DNA from: an uncultured Opitutales bacterium
Lineage (GTDB): Bacteria; Verrucomicrobiota; Verrucomicrobiia; Opitutales; Intestinicryptomonadaceae
NCBI GenBank assembly: GCA_944389885.1
Contig: CALXNZ010000001.1
Span: forward strand, 209,233 to 273,232
Length of the DNA: 64,000 bases
Direction: 5' to 3'
Shown one piece after another: positions 63,674 to 64,000 of the stretch (position 1 is its first letter; each line of letters opens with the position of its first letter). Under the pieces are notes generated by a model. That model was given only the letters and a program-made list of their open reading frames with translations, did no database searches and had not been told where the DNA came from. The translations under genes and the position numbers were made by a program.

Positions 63674-64000
63674 TCATAGATTCACCCCGCATTCCACAAG
63701 TACTCTCAAGCGGTAATTTTTAAAGTTTCTGTATCCGTAGGCTCGTCTTTGGATTAGCTTCATCTTGCGGTGGAAGCCTTCTGTAATTCCGTTATTTTTT
63801 GTAAATCTCCACATTCTGATTATTGGCGCAAACCATTCGCTTATCGTTTCCGCAAGTTTCCCAAACTCTGTCGGCGCTTCGTATCTCATCACTTTCATCA
63901 TTCCCTTTAACTTCCTTATGTTATTCGGGTCAACACCAAAGAGAGTGGATTTTAATGAAAGACGCCGCATAGAACCAAGACCCTCAATCTGTAATTTTGG
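63674..64000 (-). CDS. ISL3-family transposase, C-terminal part (runs off right edge)
   Basis: The frame is open to base 64000, so the 5' part lies beyond the window. The visible 108 residues hold the ISL3/IS204-type end of the DDE domain: KLKGMMKVMRYEAPTEFGKLA, SEWFAPIIRMWRFTKNN, then GITEGFHRKMKLIQRRAYGYRNFKNYRLRVL, in which the E of ITEG is the third acidic catalytic residue. The ATG at 63970 is internal. Between its stop and the tandem repeat lies TTGTGGAAT (63641-63649), the reverse complement of the coding ATTCCACAA (63691-63699). Confidence 0.88.
   Translation of the reverse strand, partial: PKLQIEGLGSMRRLSLKSTLFGVDPNNIRKLKGMMKVMRYEAPTEFGKLAETISEWFAPIIRMWRFTKNNGITEGFHRKMKLIQRRAYGYRNFKNYRLRVLVECGVNL

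Larger units (their letters stand above)
63607..64000 (-). mobile_element. 3' end of an ISL3-family insertion sequence (partial)
   Basis: Consists of the transposase C-terminus, about 30 bases of tail and the duplicated 18-bp end. The element lies directly downstream of tRNA-Val and its hairpin. The other end and any 8-bp target duplication are outside the window. Confidence 0.75.

Overview
The window looks like a chromosome segment of a Gram-negative bacterium. It has a full MreBCD/PBP2 rod-shape set, an AsmA-type outer-membrane-biogenesis protein, lipoprotein signals, a DUF481-type outer-membrane barrel, a 13-gene complex I operon (nuoB to nuoN), the MEP isoprenoid pathway and a PEP-CTERM surface protein. 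PEP-CTERM, TrpB2, a SET-domain protein, a GH110-like beta-helix protein and legionaminic-acid genes together suggest a Verrucomicrobiota (Opitutia-like) organism, possibly host- or gut-associated. That assignment is inference from protein families; no rRNA is present.

Layout. 1-3.4 kb (+): a very large TIR-domain membrane protein whose 5' end lies before base 1. 3.5-5.7 kb: a DUF481-like barrel (-) and a stand-alone 5'-3' exonuclease (+). 5.7-9.0 kb (-): an 11-repeat Sel1 protein, TrpB2 and a small PEGA lipoprotein. 9.1-23.8 kb (-): nuoB-C-D-E-F-G-H-I-J-K-L-M-N in canonical order. nuoA is missing, and a proline-rich single-pass protein with a LolA-like end sits at the head. 24.2-25.6 kb (-): folC and tRNA-Pro(TGG). 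25.9-27.6 kb (-): the PEP-CTERM protein with its own terminator. 27.7-34.2 kb (-): a tightly packed seven-gene cluster for CMP-legionaminic acid (or a close nonulosonate). 34.4-36.8 kb (-): a secreted GH110-like beta-helix protein. 36.9-43.2 kb (-): dnaX-rmuC-meaB-xerD-glcD, with dnaX split at an A10 run into gamma and tau products. 43.4-47.7 kb (-): mreB-mreC-mreD-mrdA. 47.8-49.5 kb (+): dsbD. 49.7-60.2 kb (+): a seven-gene run: lysA, a YbgC-type thioesterase, an Agl23-type glycosyltransferase, an AsmA-like protein, panB, a SET-domain protein and a secreted protein of unknown role. 60.2-63.0 kb: ispE (-) divergent from pyrF-ispD-ispF (+). 63.5-64 kb: tRNA-Val(TAC) followed by the end of an ISL3-family insertion sequence that runs off the right edge.

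How the genes work together. Most of the window is housekeeping: respiration, wall elongation, clamp loading, folate, lysine/DAP, pantothenate and isoprenoids. Surface construction forms a second theme: legionaminic acid, the PEP-CTERM protein, AsmA, Agl23, DUF481 and LolA-like proteins. The most notable items are the TIR / transmembrane / coiled-coil / degenerate papain-like-repeat protein, the dnaX slippery-run arrangement, the nuo operon without nuoA, the bacterial SET protein, and the IS end present as a tandem duplicate plus an internal copy inside the transposase gene.
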